Source: Diphasiastrum complanatum (taxonomy: Eukaryota; Streptophyta; Lycopodiopsida; Lycopodiales; Lycopodiaceae). From it: DNA of 64,000 nucleotides. A program made the translations under genes and the position numbers. The notes under the pieces were generated by a model. It ran no database searches and was not told the DNA's origin. It saw only the letters and a program-made list of their open reading frames with translations. This document shows positions 47,337-58,458 of the stretch, in pieces. Position 1 is the stretch's first letter; every line of letters starts with the position of its first letter. The stretch is from contig CM055113.1 of assembly GCA_029204225.1 (NCBI GenBank), positions 20,793,798-20,857,797 on the forward strand. The letters are read 5' to 3'.

Positions 47337-47592
47337 CTCCACCTCTTCCGCTTTCAGAACTTATACCTTCCATCTTTCTTACCCAACCACATTCCGTCAC
47401 CATCCTTTCATTCCACGACATACTTCGCTTTCCACACATCTGCCACTCCGTCCTTGCAAAAACACCTCCACATCTTCCGCTTTCACACACTTTACCTTCC
47501 ATCTTTCTTTACCCAACCTCATTCCTTCACAACCCTTTCCTTCCGCAACATACCTCGCTCCACACACATCTCCCAGTCCCTTCTCAACCGAC
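47337..47592. repeat. Tandem duplication, about 128-bp unit
   Basis: Two copies sharing CCTTCCATCTTTCTT, CACATTCC/CTCATTCC and CCACACATCT in order; pyrimidine-rich. The open frames on both strands reflect the composition. Confidence 0.75.
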
Positions 47593-47648
47593 GCTTTCAC
47601 TTGACTTAAGCCAGGAGGAAATCACCTGATGGATCATCATCAGACGAT

Positions 47649-48068
47649 TCAGCTTCAGATGATGGAAGCTCGAATGTAGCCTCTCTGACACACTCCTCAC
47701 CCTTACACACCATCGACATGGGTGATGGAGCAGCTACATCATGGGGAGCAGTAGACACAGGCACAACCCATGTCGTGCCACTAGACGAAGTCACCACCCC
47801 ACCCATGCTGATAACCATGCCAACGCCGCCAACATCACCAACGTCACTTTTTTTTCGGGGGGGAGGAGTGGGGAGTTCCATTCCCCAAGACACAGAAGTG
47901 GCCCAGCAGCCACAAGATCAACAGCCACAGGCCCAGCAAGTCCACACCTTGGACACTTCACAATATTTTGATGCTGCGGACCTGATGGAGATAAGTGATG
48001 ACGAACCAAAGAAAGAAGATCAGTCAGGAAGAAGTCTGACCCTCCCAATTTCATCCTCTTGGAATTGA
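47649..48068 (+). CDS. Hypothetical acidic, Ser/Gln/Pro-rich fragment
   Basis: An open frame continuing upstream of its first ATG (47718) reads SPDGSSSDDSASDDGSSN, then a Thr/Pro-rich stretch, a Gln-rich stretch (QQPQDQQPQAQQ) and an acidic end (DLMEISDDEPKKEDQ). There is no recognised domain. The opposite strand is open as well (47606-47893), which lowers confidence. It could be part of a decayed gag or a host exon. Confidence 0.25.
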   Translation, partial: SASDDGSSNVASLTHSSPLHTIDMGDGAATSWGAVDTGTTHVVPLDEVTTPPMLITMPTPPTSPTSLFFRGGGVGSSIPQDTEVAQQPQDQQPQAQQVHTLDTSQYFDAADLMEISDDEPKKEDQSGRSLTLPISSSWN

Positions 48069-49056
48069 GAATATCAAATGAGTACAAAAGGTGCCTTTTT
48101 ATTCTTGGGGAGGCCCATGCCCCATTCATCCTATTGGCTACTTGAAAGTGGCAAGGATTGAAATCCTAAAAGAAACACAACAGGTCTAGTGGTGCACAAA
48201 GAAGCACACCCCACCTACCACCAGTTGGCTTTGATTCCACCTTATAACTTAGACTTTGGGCCTTTTAAGTTATTTTATTTGCACCTAGGGCCCAATTCAC
48301 TAGAAAACAACTTAAATTATTTAATTAATGTGCTCATTGGACTAGGCTTTTTTAAATTTTCACATCTTCATTCATGGTTACTTACAAGTGGATGTGATGC
48401 AATAAGATCGGCTTGTTAGATTGTTGCTAAGTTATTATCCTCATTTTCTTGTTCACAGCCTAGTGCTTTAAGGATAATCTTTTCTACATTTTGAAATTTA
48501 TCAAAACACGTTAGTCTTTATTTGTCTAGCAACAAGGTTTGATTTGAGTAGCATACAATAGGAGATATGAGTTGAGCAGCACTTGATTTTAACTAGTGCT
48601 AAAAAAGATCAAGTGATTCATCATCATTGGATTATAGTTTTATTCTTGCTACAATGAACACATTCTAGGTGCGTAGAACAATCATGCACAAGATGTTCTT
48701 TGTCGATGCAAGGTTGAAAGTCAAAACATAATCACTTCAAAAATTTAACGGTAAGTTGTCTTATAACATCTTTCATTGAGGTCATCCATTCCATCTCTAG
48801 CTATCTTAGATTAGATTTAGGTTTTGAGTTTAGCTACTGATCTATGAATGAGTAGCATAAGATCTAGAAATTAGAGTTCTAGTCTATTCTTCTTACCTAA
48901 ACTATAGGCTGCGTTGCTTGTTAATATCTTGTTTTGCTTTTGTGACTTGCAAAAACTTGAAACACATTGATGTTTAGAGAGGAGTGAGGGCATAGAGAGG
49001 AATAAGTGCAGGCTAAAGTTGCTTTTCCTTTCATTTCTATTTCAGCCCTTTTTGTT
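48069..49056. other. AT-rich stretch without recognised gene
   Basis: Only short open frames; no retroelement motif. The last five bases (TTGTT) are the left target duplication of the Copia that follows. Confidence 0.5.
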
Positions 49057-49854
49057 TGTCAGAAATGGTGAACTTCTGCAACTTTGTCGTAGCACGAACA
49101 AAAGTGAAGGTCAAACGAGAACAATTCATGACAATCAACGTCCCTTGACTCGAAAGATGAACAATTCGCGAATCATTCTTGAATCGTAAACACACCTCCA
49201 GGACCACAAACCGCAAAGGGACGCGAAATGAAAAGATACGAAAGAAACAAAAAGAACGAAAGCAAATAAGGGGAATATCTCGCGCTGCCAGCTAGCAGCT
49301 CAACGGGCTTGGAGTCATAGACTTCATGCCCAGCTGAAATGAATGGCAACGACGTAGACTAACTAGCTAGTTGATTGGCATTAACTAGTCTTGTGATTCT
49401 ACGTTTAGCCATCTTGTAAACTCCACACTATGGAGGTAAAAATGATCCTCTCTGGATCATAAAAAAGAGAATGAATAGAGAGATCTGTAAGAGACGGAGA
49501 GAGAGAGGTGGCGAGTTGAGTAGAAAGAAAATATCAGAAACTATAGCTGTGCATGAAAGTCTGCCAACGAGCAGAACAGAGCGAAAGAGTAGAATGTCAT
49601 TCCGCCAACGAGCGAGACACTGATGATCTCGCTCTAAAAACTAAACTATAATATAGTCGCTCTATTTTTGTGCATCTCCTTGTCTTGTGCTGTCATTTTG
49701 TCTTGATTGCCAGAATAGAATGTGTTCTGTGATGTGTAGTTGCGTGTCTGGGATCCTGTAAACAACTTCCACACAAAAGAAACATCAAAGACACAAAATT
49801 GTTCGCAAATAAGAAGATGAAGATGAAAAAGAAAACAACCTCGCTTCCGCGACA
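49057..49854 (+). repeat. 5' LTR of the old Copia
   Basis: 798 bp; its borders follow from alignment with the 3' LTR, the TSD and the adjacent primer binding site. Confidence 0.92.
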
Positions 49855-49919
49855 TGGTATCAGAGCCCACAGGTTATCACTATTGATATCCCAGCAGTGA
49901 TTCTTCCAGACAACACAAT

Positions 49920-50616
49920 ATGGCTACAACAATCCAGACAAGAATAGCAATCAGTCTTGATGGCGCAAATTACAGAATCTGGAAACTCAAAATCAAAACA
50001 CTTCTAAAGGGCAAAGGCATCTGGTCGGTGACCGAGCTCTCAGAGGTGCAGCCTCCAGAGGGAGACCCGAGGAGAGTTGAATGGATCAGAAAAGATGAGC
50101 GCGCAATGGTGATCATCGTTTCATCCATAAATGAAGATCTACTCATGCATATTGAAGACTGCGAGCCATGCAGCATGGGAAAGATTGAAGCAGAAGTATG
50201 AAGTGAGGACGCAGCTTCAATCATGCATCTTCACAATCAGCTGCAATCCATACGGTGAGATGGCAACCAGTTGGATCAGCACATTGAGAAGACCAGAATG
50301 ATCTTCACTCAACTCGCTGTATCAGGAGCACCAGGTCCCAGCACCACAGCAGCTGATGTACTTTATGAAATCTCTACCAACGTCCTATCAGCCGTTGAGA
50401 ATGCTCATACTGAGTCTACCAGATATGACATTCAACAAAGCAGTCAGTCTTGTCACTGATGAGAGACTGATGAGAGACAAAGGAGAGAGAAGCAGTGATC
50501 AAGAGAAAGCTCTCTTCACGAAATGGAAGAAAAAAAACAAAAGCAAGCCAAGATTCGATAAGACGAAGTCCTCGAATCAACAATCTTCTTCGATGAGTCC
50601 ACATTCCCTGGATTGA
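49920..50616 (+). pseudogene. Gag remnant of the old Copia
   Basis: Starts MATTIQTRIAISLDGANYRIW, a Copia gag N-terminus, 65 bases after the PBS. A TGA at about 50199, a weak continuation (NQLDQHIEKTRMIFTQLA) and a frameshift near 50400 follow. The basic KWKKKNKSKPRFDKTKSS tract is where the zinc knuckle should begin, but the sequence jumps to the end of integrase. Confidence 0.85.
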
Positions 50617-51908
50617 AAGATGAAAGAGGCCATGAGATCTTCACATTGTTGCCTATTTAAGAGGGAGATTGAGGACAGACATCAAATCAAAATACAGAGC
50701 CGCAAACTCCAGAGCAGCAAGAAGCAGAGGATCAACCCCACGAACAACAAACGTTCGAACAGCGACGAAACGAACCTCGAAGGTCAACAAGACAAAGAAG
50801 ACCTCTAGACCGCTACTCTGACAATCTTCAATGGAGCGAAGACATGCAATTTGAATACTACAACTTCACAGAAGAGCCAACAACATACCAAGAGACTATC
50901 CAGAGTCCAGAGGGAGAATTCTGGACGCAGACAATGTCAGAGGAGATGGAGTCGATGAGGCAAAACGAGGCATGGACATCAGAGCCACTGCCAGAAAACA
51001 AAAAGATAGTCGACTGCAAGTGGGTGTATAAGAAAAAGATGAAATTTGATGGCACCATTGGCCGCTACAAAGCCAGGCTTGTCGCGAAGGGCTATACGCA
51101 GAGATATGGTGTCGATTATTTTGACATATTCATCCATGGTCAAGATGACAAGCATAAGGCTACTCCTTGCATATGCCACATAGTACAATCTGGAAATTCA
51201 CCAGACTGACGTGAAGACAGCCTTTCTCCATGGAGATCTAGAGGAGGAAATCTTCATGAAGCAACCTGAAGGCTATGAAGACCCCGACAACAGACAATAT
51301 GTCTGTCGATTTCAGAGATGCATCTACAGTCTAAAACAAGCATCACGAACCTGGTATAAAAAACTTGATGGTCTTCTGAAGTCTCTAGACTTCAATCCTA
51401 CTCAACTAGACTACAATGTCTACATTAAAAGAGTAGGAAAGGATTTTGTGATACTGACCATTTTCGTGGATGATTCGTTGATGATAGGAAATTCCTTGAT
51501 GCTGATCAAAAACACGAAAAGTCAGATTTCTAAAAGCTACAAAATCACAGATCTCGGAGAAGCAACAAAATGCCTAGGGCTGGAGATCAGAAGAGATCAA
51601 AAAAGAGAAAAATACACTTGAGTCAGTCAAAATATGCCAGAAAGGTGCTAAAGCAGTGCCACATGATGGACTACAAAGAAAAGGCCACACCAATGATAGT
51701 TGGAGCCAAGCTCACGAAGCAGGATTGCCCAAAAGCGGAAGAAGAAGAACAGAGGATGGCAGGTATATCCTACCAGAACTTAATCGGTAGTCTGATGTAT
51801 TTGACAATCTGTACTAGACCCGATCTGGTTTTTTCTGTTTACGCCTTGAGCCAATTCTCTTCCAATCCTGGCATGGCACATTGGCAAATGGCAAAACGAA
51901 TCCTATAG
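50600..51908 (+). pseudogene. Reverse transcriptase remnant of the old Copia
   Basis: Linker (RRSTRQRRPLDRYSDNL in a broken frame), then CKWVYKKKMKFDGTIGRYKA and LVAKGYTQRYGVDY. Frameshifts near 51140-51210 lead to TAFLHGDLEEEIFMKQPEGY, LKQASRTWYKKLD and ILTIFVDDSLMIGN, where the usual YVDD is FVDD. The C-terminal region (NLIGSLMYLTICTRPD) is present after another frameshift near 51600. Confidence 0.88.
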
Positions 51909-52027
51909 TATCTGAAAGGTACCCAGAATGTGGGATTAACCTACAGAGCTGAAGACGAAAAAAAAGAATTTGAGCTGCACCACTATAGTGATGCAAGCTG
52001 GGCGAGCTTCAAGGATGACAACAAGTT
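51909..52027 (+). pseudogene. RNase H, 5' half (split by insertion)
   Basis: Reads YLKGTQNVGLTYRAED and HHYSDASWASFKDDNK, with the catalytic D in DASW. It is cut at 52027 by the nested Copia and continues at 58459 (FITGRCTIA), so the two parts form one domain. Confidence 0.88.
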
Positions 52028-52682
52028 TGTGAAAATTGTCAACATTTCCTAGCTAGTTTGAGGCCTAAATTGGCTAAAATTGTAAATAGTTTTGGTTCTG
52101 GAGTTTCACACGTGTGAACCAGGCCACAATGTTTTTATTTACTGTATTTTTTCAGTATGATGAAGTGTCAAACTTCATACCCTTCAAAATGAGACCATTT
52201 TGATGTATTTTGGTCATATAAGCCATTTTTAGCTATTTTTCCTATATAGGGAATATCTAGGGTCAAGTACCTTCTAGAGAGAGGAGAGAGAGTCATCTTC
52301 CTCATCCATAAATAGTAGGGAAGTCGTGGAAAACAGGTTGGAGAAACCTTTTGTATGCTTCATTGAGATCAATAGATCATTGTCATTGTTTCTTCCTCCA
52401 TTGAGAGCATTGTTGTGTGTATTGTCTTCAAGCTATTGTGTATGATCTTAGGTGCTTTCCAAAAGTGATAGGCTGATGTATTATGGACTGTATAATGCTA
52501 TTTTGGGCCGCACTTGATGTTTATGGAAGTTTCCATTTGTGATAAATGCTTTTTGATCAAGTTCTTTGCATTCTAGGTAGCATAGAATGTGTTGCCAATT
52601 CCTAGCTTATGTAGTTTGGAGTGCAAGCATTCAAGCCAATGATCTTGGAGTTTAGATCCACTTAGGATCTGTATTTTTCACA
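52028..52682 (+). repeat. 5' LTR of the young Copia
   Basis: TG...CA ends. TATA-like CCTATATAGGG at about 52250 is followed by a GA-rich tract. Contains the palindromic TTTCACACGTGTGAA. Confidence 0.95.
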
Positions 52683-53854
52683 TGGTATCAGAGCTAGTTG
52701 GCTTCTATTTACAGTAAGTATTCCATTTTTGGTGATATTTGGATGTTTGATCAAGTTCTAGCATGATTTTGCATTGCTTTGTTGATCAAATCTTACTAAC
52801 CTTTGTTTTGTGAGTTGAACTTGTGGATCAAAAGCATATTTCAGGTCTATTGAAGATCAGAGGCTGAAAAGAAACTATTTTGGATCAGATCATAACACCT
52901 AATCATTTGTGATTGTGAGGCTTGTGCATATTCAATACTAACAATGTTCTTTTCAATCCTATTGTTGACAATCTCCATTCTTGGATGAACACTCTCCTTA
53001 AGTGGATGAAACTTCTCCTTAAGTGGATGACAAATGCTCTTTTGAGTGAGTTGTAATTCTCCTAAAGGCTGAGCAAAGATCCCATTTGGATGAAAGATCC
53101 CCTTTTTTGGGTGAACATATTGTAAGCTCCATTGTGAAGAGCATATTGTAAAGATTGTCATCAATTTTGGCATAATTTTTGGTGTACTTTGTTGAGCATG
53201 TAAGTAACTCTCCTTATGTAATTTGATTGGAGCATTTGCTGGAAGGTGTTAACCATTATGCAAGTGTGTTTTCAGGTTCTTAACAGGTTGAGGAACATTC
53301 TCATGTGAAGTGATCTTAGATCTACATCTAAACACCAAGATTTGACAAGATAGTGAAGCTAGTCTTGTGATTCACTAAGTGTGCTCATTCATTCACCTCT
53401 AAATCTTGTATTTATCACTTGCTGGAGTTTATAAACTTTTAGAAGTGTGGTTTACATGTGGTTTTACAGGTTGAATCAATATCTTAGTGTGTTGATCATA
53501 TGTTGATCAAGTTTGTTCATTACTAGGTAATCTTGGCATCCTAGTTTTGGGTATTTTCTAAGAATGCAAGTAACTCTTCACACCATAACTTGATTTGGTC
53601 ACTTGCTGGAAAGTTTGAGAGCTTAAGCAAGAGTGTGTTCAGGTTGGTTTGATTTTGTAATCCATTCTTAGTGTGTGCAAAGTGTTGCATGTGTTTCAAT
53701 CTTCCTTTCTATGCTTGGAAACCATCTAGGTTCAAGATAGAAGTGTTTTAGGGTCCTAAATCTTCATAGATCTCTTTATCTATCATTTGTTGAGAGAAAA
53801 GTGAGTTCTAAGTGCTTTAGGACAGAACCTAAAAGTTGAAGAAACATTAGAATC

Positions 53855-56800
53855 ATGGCTTCCAATGGTGGGATCATGCTAGAGTCTAGTGAAAGGTTGA
53901 GTTCATCAAACTACTCTACTTGGAAAGTGAGGATGGAGTCCTTACTTGAGTTGAATGAACTCATGGACATAGTTGTAGAAATTGAAGAGAGACCTCTCAC
54001 ACTTCAAGAGCAACAAAGGTTTGATAAGAAGGCCAAAAGGGCTCTTCATATCATTAAAATGAATGTTACAAATGAACTTCTCAAGGAAGTTGGAAAGTGT
54101 CAAAGTGCAAGTGAGGCATGGAATGCCTTAAAGAAGCTCTTTGAATCAAAGTCCACATCTAGGGTATTGACCCTAAGGAGACAAATATTTTCTAGTAGGC
54201 AAAGAGAGGGTGAAAGTGCTCATGCATTTATCTTGAGAGTTAAGTCCCTAAGTGATGATTTAGCATGCATTGATGAGAACATAAAAGATGGTGAAATAGT
54301 CCAAGTTATGTTGAATGGTTTGCTAAATGAACATGCTAACCTTGTGCAAAGTTTTGCCATTCAAAGAGTCTTGCCAAGTGTGGTTGACTTGCAAGAAATC
54401 TTATTGGCTGAAGAACATAGGTTGCAATCAAAGCTTGATGGTGCATCCTTGCAAGGTGGAGGTGAAGAGGCTTTCTTCACAAAAGGCAAATTCAAGGGCA
54501 AAGGTAAAGGCAAAGGGAAATGGTCCAAAGGTGGTAACTTTGATCATGATGATCACTCTTCCTCTTCCTCTTCTACTAAGAACAATAAGTCAAAGTTCAA
54601 GTGCTTTTATTGTGGGATAAAAGGTCATTTTGCAAATGAATGTTATAAGAAGAAAAGAGAGCAAGGAGAGAGGCAAGGAAATCTTACAATAGATGAGGAA
54701 GAACATAACACATGTGAATCACTTGTTATGACTTCAAGTTTGTTAGCCAACATAGATGATAATGATCCTTGGTGGATTGATAGTGGAGCCTCATCTCACA
54801 TGACAAGACATAAGGAATACTTTACATCCTTATTGTCTTATGAGGGAGAAGGTAACATCATCTACACTGCAAATGATGGTCAATGTGACATCAAAGGCAT
54901 AGGCACTATTCCTATTTCCCTTTCAACAAATAGGAAAGCAAATCTTGAAAATGTTTTGTACATTCCTTCAATCACTAAGAATTTGCTTAGTGTAAGTCAA
55001 ATGATTGACAAAGGACTTGATGTGGAGTTCATTGGAGATGCATGTTTGATAAGTAAATGTGGATCCTTGATTGCTCAAGGTAGGAGGCATGGTAAACTTT
55101 TCAAGCTTGATGCATGTGTGATCTCTAATCATGAAGGATGTATGGCTAGGGAGCAATTGACAAACCAAGAAGTTTGGCACAAGAGGTTGGGCCATCCCAA
55201 CTTCAAATCTTTGGAGGTAATGGCAAAGAAAGAGCTTGTTCTTGGTCTCCCTAAAAGTCTTGTTGCAAACAATAGTGTTTGTGAACATTGTGCCTTGTCC
55301 AAATCTCATAGACTTGCTTATTCTAGATCTACTTCTAGATCTAAAGAAGCTTTTCAACTTGTGCATTCTGATATTCATTCTTCTAGTACAACTAGCAATG
55401 GTGGGGCAAAGATGTATGCAACTTTCATTGATGACTTTAGTAGGTATACTTGGATCTATCTTCTTAAAAGTAAGGATGAAGTGTTTGCTGCATTTGTCAA
55501 GTTCAAGAATGAAATGGAAAACCAATTCAATACAAAGATCAAATGCTTAAGATCTGATAATGGAGGGGAATACACCTCAAATAGGTTCAAAGACTTTTGT
55601 ATAGCACATGGGATTAAGAGGGAGATGTCTAGTCCTAGGACTCCACAACAGAATGGAGTGGCCGACAGGAAGAATAGAACCCTTTGTGAATGTGCCAAGG
55701 CAATGAGACTACATGCTAATCTTGCTAAGTCTTTTTGGGGGGAAGCTTTAGCATGTGCTAACTATCTATGTAATAGATGGACAAGTGCTTCCTTGGATGG
55801 TAAAACTCCTCATGAGGTTCTTTATGGTAGAAGGCCGAGTGTCAAGCATTGTAGGATCTTTGGATGTACATGTTTTGTCAATATCACACTTGATGATAGA
55901 ACTAAAGAAGATCCTTCATCAAAGAAGGGTGTGTTTGTTGGCTATAGTGAAGTAAGCAAGGCTTACAAAGTGTACATTCCTTCTACAAAGAAAGTTGTCA
56001 TAAGTAGGGATGTCATCTTTCATGAAGAGAATGTTTCCAATGTTGTTGATGTTGATGTTGATGTGCCTACTAATCATCATGATGTGCAAGATGTCTTGGA
56101 TGAAGATGGAGATGCCACTCCAAAGCAAACTTCAAGGAAGACTCAAAGGCAAAGGGCTAAGCCATCAAGGCTAACCTATGATGAAAAAGGAAAGCAAGTG
56201 GTGGACAACTCTAACTTTGCTTTTCTTACCTCTTTTGATGAACCAACTTGTGTAGGTGAAGCAATTCAAAAGAAGGAATGGATCCAAGCCATGGATCATG
56301 AGCATCAAGCACTCATCAAAAGCAACACATGGAGGTTGGTAAAGCTTCCAAAGGACAAGAAGGCAATTGGTTGTAAGTGGATCTTCAAGATCAAGACAAA
56401 TCAAGATGGATCAATCAACAAGTACAAGGCAAGGTTGGTGGCAAAGGGGTATGCTCAAGAATATGGTATTGACTATGATGAGACCTTTGCACCCGTGGCA
56501 AAGATGGTAACTATTCGAATCCTAATCTCTCTTGCAACTCTTTATGATTGGGATATGTGGCAAATGGATGTTACTAATGCCTTCTTGAATGGTGATCTTG
56601 AAGAAGATATTTACATGGAGCAACCTGAGGGCTATGTTTCACATGATGAGCCTAATCATGTGTGCTATCTCCAAAAGAGTTTGTATGGGCTAAAGCAAGC
56701 ACCAAGGAGTTGGTATGCTAAGCTCAATTCCTTCTTACTTTCTCAAAACTTTGTTATGAGTGAGTATGATCATTCTCTCTACTTTAGATTGAATGAAAAT

Positions 56801-57808
56801 GATATCACTTTACTTTTGATCTATGTTGATGACATTATCTTAAGTGGTGGTAACAATCTAGATATAGATGAAATCAAGATGGCACTCAAAAGAGAGTTTG
56901 AAATTCAAGATCTTGGTAAACTTCATTATATCTTAGGAATAGAGATTATTAGAACTTCTAAATCTACATTCATATGTCAAGAAAAGTATGTTAACTCTAT
57001 TCTAAAAAGGTTTCATATGGAAGATTGTAAAGTTGTTTCTACTCCTATGGAATCAAATGTAAAGCTAACTACAAGAAGTAATGAAAGATCCTTCAAGGAC
57101 ATTACTCTCTATAGAAAGCTAATAGGATCTCTTATATGGTTAACCATCACAAGACCTGATCTAAGCTTTGTGGTTGGTAAACTAAGTCAATTTATGCAAG
57201 ATCCTAGTGAGGCTCATTGGAAGCTAGGAAAGAGAGTACTTAGATACATCTCGGGATCTAGAGATTTTGGCATCTTGTATGGAGGTACTACACCTAACCT
57301 TTGTGGATTTTCAGATTCAGATTTTGCAGGTGATCAAATGGATAGGAAGTCAACAAGTGCCTTTGCAATCTATCTTGGAGATGGAGTGGTCTCATGGCTA
57401 TCAAAGAAGCAACCAACTATCTCTCTATCTTCCACCGAAGCCGAGTACAAGGCATTAACAACATGCACCAAGGAGATTCTTTGGATCAAGAGGATGTTAT
57501 TGGATCTTCACTTGCTGGAACCAGAGAAGACTCCAATCATACTTTGTGATAACCTTTCAGCCCAAAGCTTGGCAAGCAATCCTGTTTTTCATGCAAGGAG
57601 CAAGCACATTGAGATTGCTCACCATTTTGTGAGAGATCAAGTCATTGCCAAAGAGGTGGAGCTTCAACATGTCTCTTCAAAGGAGTGTGTGGCTGATATC
57701 TTCACCAAACCATTGGGAAAGGACCTATATTTAATGCATAGATCTAATCTTGGAATGTTCTCAAAGACTATGTTGAAACTAGCATCCAATGTTGAAGAGG
57801 GAGTGTGA
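53855..57808 (+). CDS. Copia gag-pol polyprotein, complete reading frame
   Basis: 1317 residues. Gag 1-245 (NYSTWKVRMESLLEL, SKSTSRVLTLRRQIF); knuckle CFYCGIKGHFANEC from about 250; protease WWIDSGASSHM at 306-316; pre-integrase and HHCC domain (VWHKRLGHPN near 440, CEHCALSK near 475). Integrase core: D506 (HSDIH), D568 (RSDNGGEY) and position 604, where NGVADRKNRT has Asp for the usual Glu, with the normal 35-residue spacing. RT with IYVDDIILSG (Y990-D993); RNase H with DSDFAGD near 1150, SSTEAEYKAL near 1192 and CDNLSAQSL near 1230. The polyprotein would be cut into capsid, protease, integrase and RT/RNase H in virus-like particles. The ATG is the first in frame after the leader; the stop lies inside the 3' LTR. 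Apart from residue 604 all catalytic residues are present. Confidence 0.96.
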   Translation: MASNGGIMLESSERLSSSNYSTWKVRMESLLELNELMDIVVEIEERPLTLQEQQRFDKKAKRALHIIKMNVTNELLKEVGKCQSASEAWNALKKLFESKSTSRVLTLRRQIFSSRQREGESAHAFILRVKSLSDDLACIDENIKDGEIVQVMLNGLLNEHANLVQSFAIQRVLPSVVDLQEILLAEEHRLQSKLDGASLQGGGEEAFFTKGKFKGKGKGKGKWSKGGNFDHDDHSSSSSSTKNNKSKFKCFYCGIKGHFANECYKKKREQGERQGNLTIDEEEHNTCESLVMTSSLLANIDDNDPWWIDSGASSHMTRHKEYFTSLLSYEGEGNIIYTANDGQCDIKGIGTIPISLSTNRKANLENVLYIPSITKNLLSVSQMIDKGLDVEFIGDACLISKCGSLIAQGRRHGKLFKLDACVISNHEGCMAREQLTNQEVWHKRLGHPNFKSLEVMAKKELVLGLPKSLVANNSVCEHCALSKSHRLAYSRSTSRSKEAFQLVHSDIHSSSTTSNGGAKMYATFIDDFSRYTWIYLLKSKDEVFAAFVKFKNEMENQFNTKIKCLRSDNGGEYTSNRFKDFCIAHGIKREMSSPRTPQQNGVADRKNRTLCECAKAMRLHANLAKSFWGEALACANYLCNRWTSASLDGKTPHEVLYGRRPSVKHCRIFGCTCFVNITLDDRTKEDPSSKKGVFVGYSEVSKAYKVYIPSTKKVVISRDVIFHEENVSNVVDVDVDVPTNHHDVQDVLDEDGDATPKQTSRKTQRQRAKPSRLTYDEKGKQVVDNSNFAFLTSFDEPTCVGEAIQKKEWIQAMDHEHQALIKSNTWRLVKLPKDKKAIGCKWIFKIKTNQDGSINKYKARLVAKGYAQEYGIDYDETFAPVAKMVTIRILISLATLYDWDMWQMDVTNAFLNGDLEEDIYMEQPEGYVSHDEPNHVCYLQKSLYGLKQAPRSWYAKLNSFLLSQNFVMSEYDHSLYFRLNENDITLLLIYVDDIILSGGNNLDIDEIKMALKREFEIQDLGKLHYILGIEIIRTSKSTFICQEKYVNSILKRFHMEDCKVVSTPMESNVKLTTRSNERSFKDITLYRKLIGSLIWLTITRPDLSFVVGKLSQFMQDPSEAHWKLGKRVLRYISGSRDFGILYGGTTPNLCGFSDSDFAGDQMDRKSTSAFAIYLGDGVVSWLSKKQPTISLSSTEAEYKALTTCTKEILWIKRMLLDLHLLEPEKTPIILCDNLSAQSLASNPVFHARSKHIEIAHHFVRDQVIAKEVELQHVSSKECVADIFTKPLGKDLYLMHRSNLGMFSKTMLKLASNVEEGV

Positions 57809-58458
57809 AAATTGTCAACATTTCCTAGCTAGTTTGAGGCCTAAATTGGCTAAAATTGTAAATAGTTTTGGTTCTGGAGTTTCACACGTGTGAACCAGGC
57901 CACAATGTTTTTATTTACTGTATTTTTTCAGTATGATGAAGTGTCAAACTTCATACCCTTCAAAATGAGACCATTTTGATGTATTTTGGTCATATAAGCC
58001 ATTTTTAGCTATTTTTCCTATATAGGGAATATCTAGGGTCAAGTACCTTCTAGAGAGAGGAGAGAGAGTCATCTTCCTCATCCATAAATAGTAGGGAAGT
58101 CGTGGAAAACAGGTTGGAGAAACCTTTTGTATGCTTCATTGAGATCAATAGATCATTGTCATTGTTTCTTCCTCCATTGAGAGCATTGTTGTGTGTATTG
58201 TCTTCAAGCTATTGTGTATGATCTTAGGTGCTTTCCAAAAGTGATAGGCTGATGTATTATGGACTGTATAATGCTATTTTGGGCCGCACTTGATGTTTAT
58301 GGAAGTTTCCATTTGTGATAAATGCTTTTTGATCAAGTTCTTTGCATTCTAGGTAGCATAGAATGTGTTGCCAATTCCTAGCTTATGTAGTTTGGAGTGC
58401 AAGCATTCAAGCCAATGATCTTGGAGTTTAGATCCACTTAGGATCTGTATTTTTCACA
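57804..58458 (+). repeat. 3' LTR of the young Copia
   Basis: 655 bp, same as the 5' LTR by eye. Bases 3-5 (TGA) serve as the stop codon of gag-pol. Confidence 0.95.

Larger units (their letters stand above)
52028..58458 (+). mobile_element. Young, structurally complete Copia retrotransposon
   Basis: 6431 bp: two 655-bp LTRs in which I see no difference, PBS TGGTATCAGAGC (52683), a leader of about 1.2 kb, one uninterrupted gag-pol frame and a polypurine tract GAAGAGGGAG directly before the 3' LTR. LTR ends are the perfect inverted TGTGAAAA/TTTTCACA. The target site shows AAGTT on the left and (A)AGTT on the right, a 4-5 bp duplication whose exact edge is blurred by one base. Insertion into RNase H of the older Copia proves the order of events. 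Confidence 0.95.

Noticed and set aside
54968-55525. 185-codon minus-strand frame inside the complete Copia
   Set aside because: Antisense shadow of the gag-pol frame.
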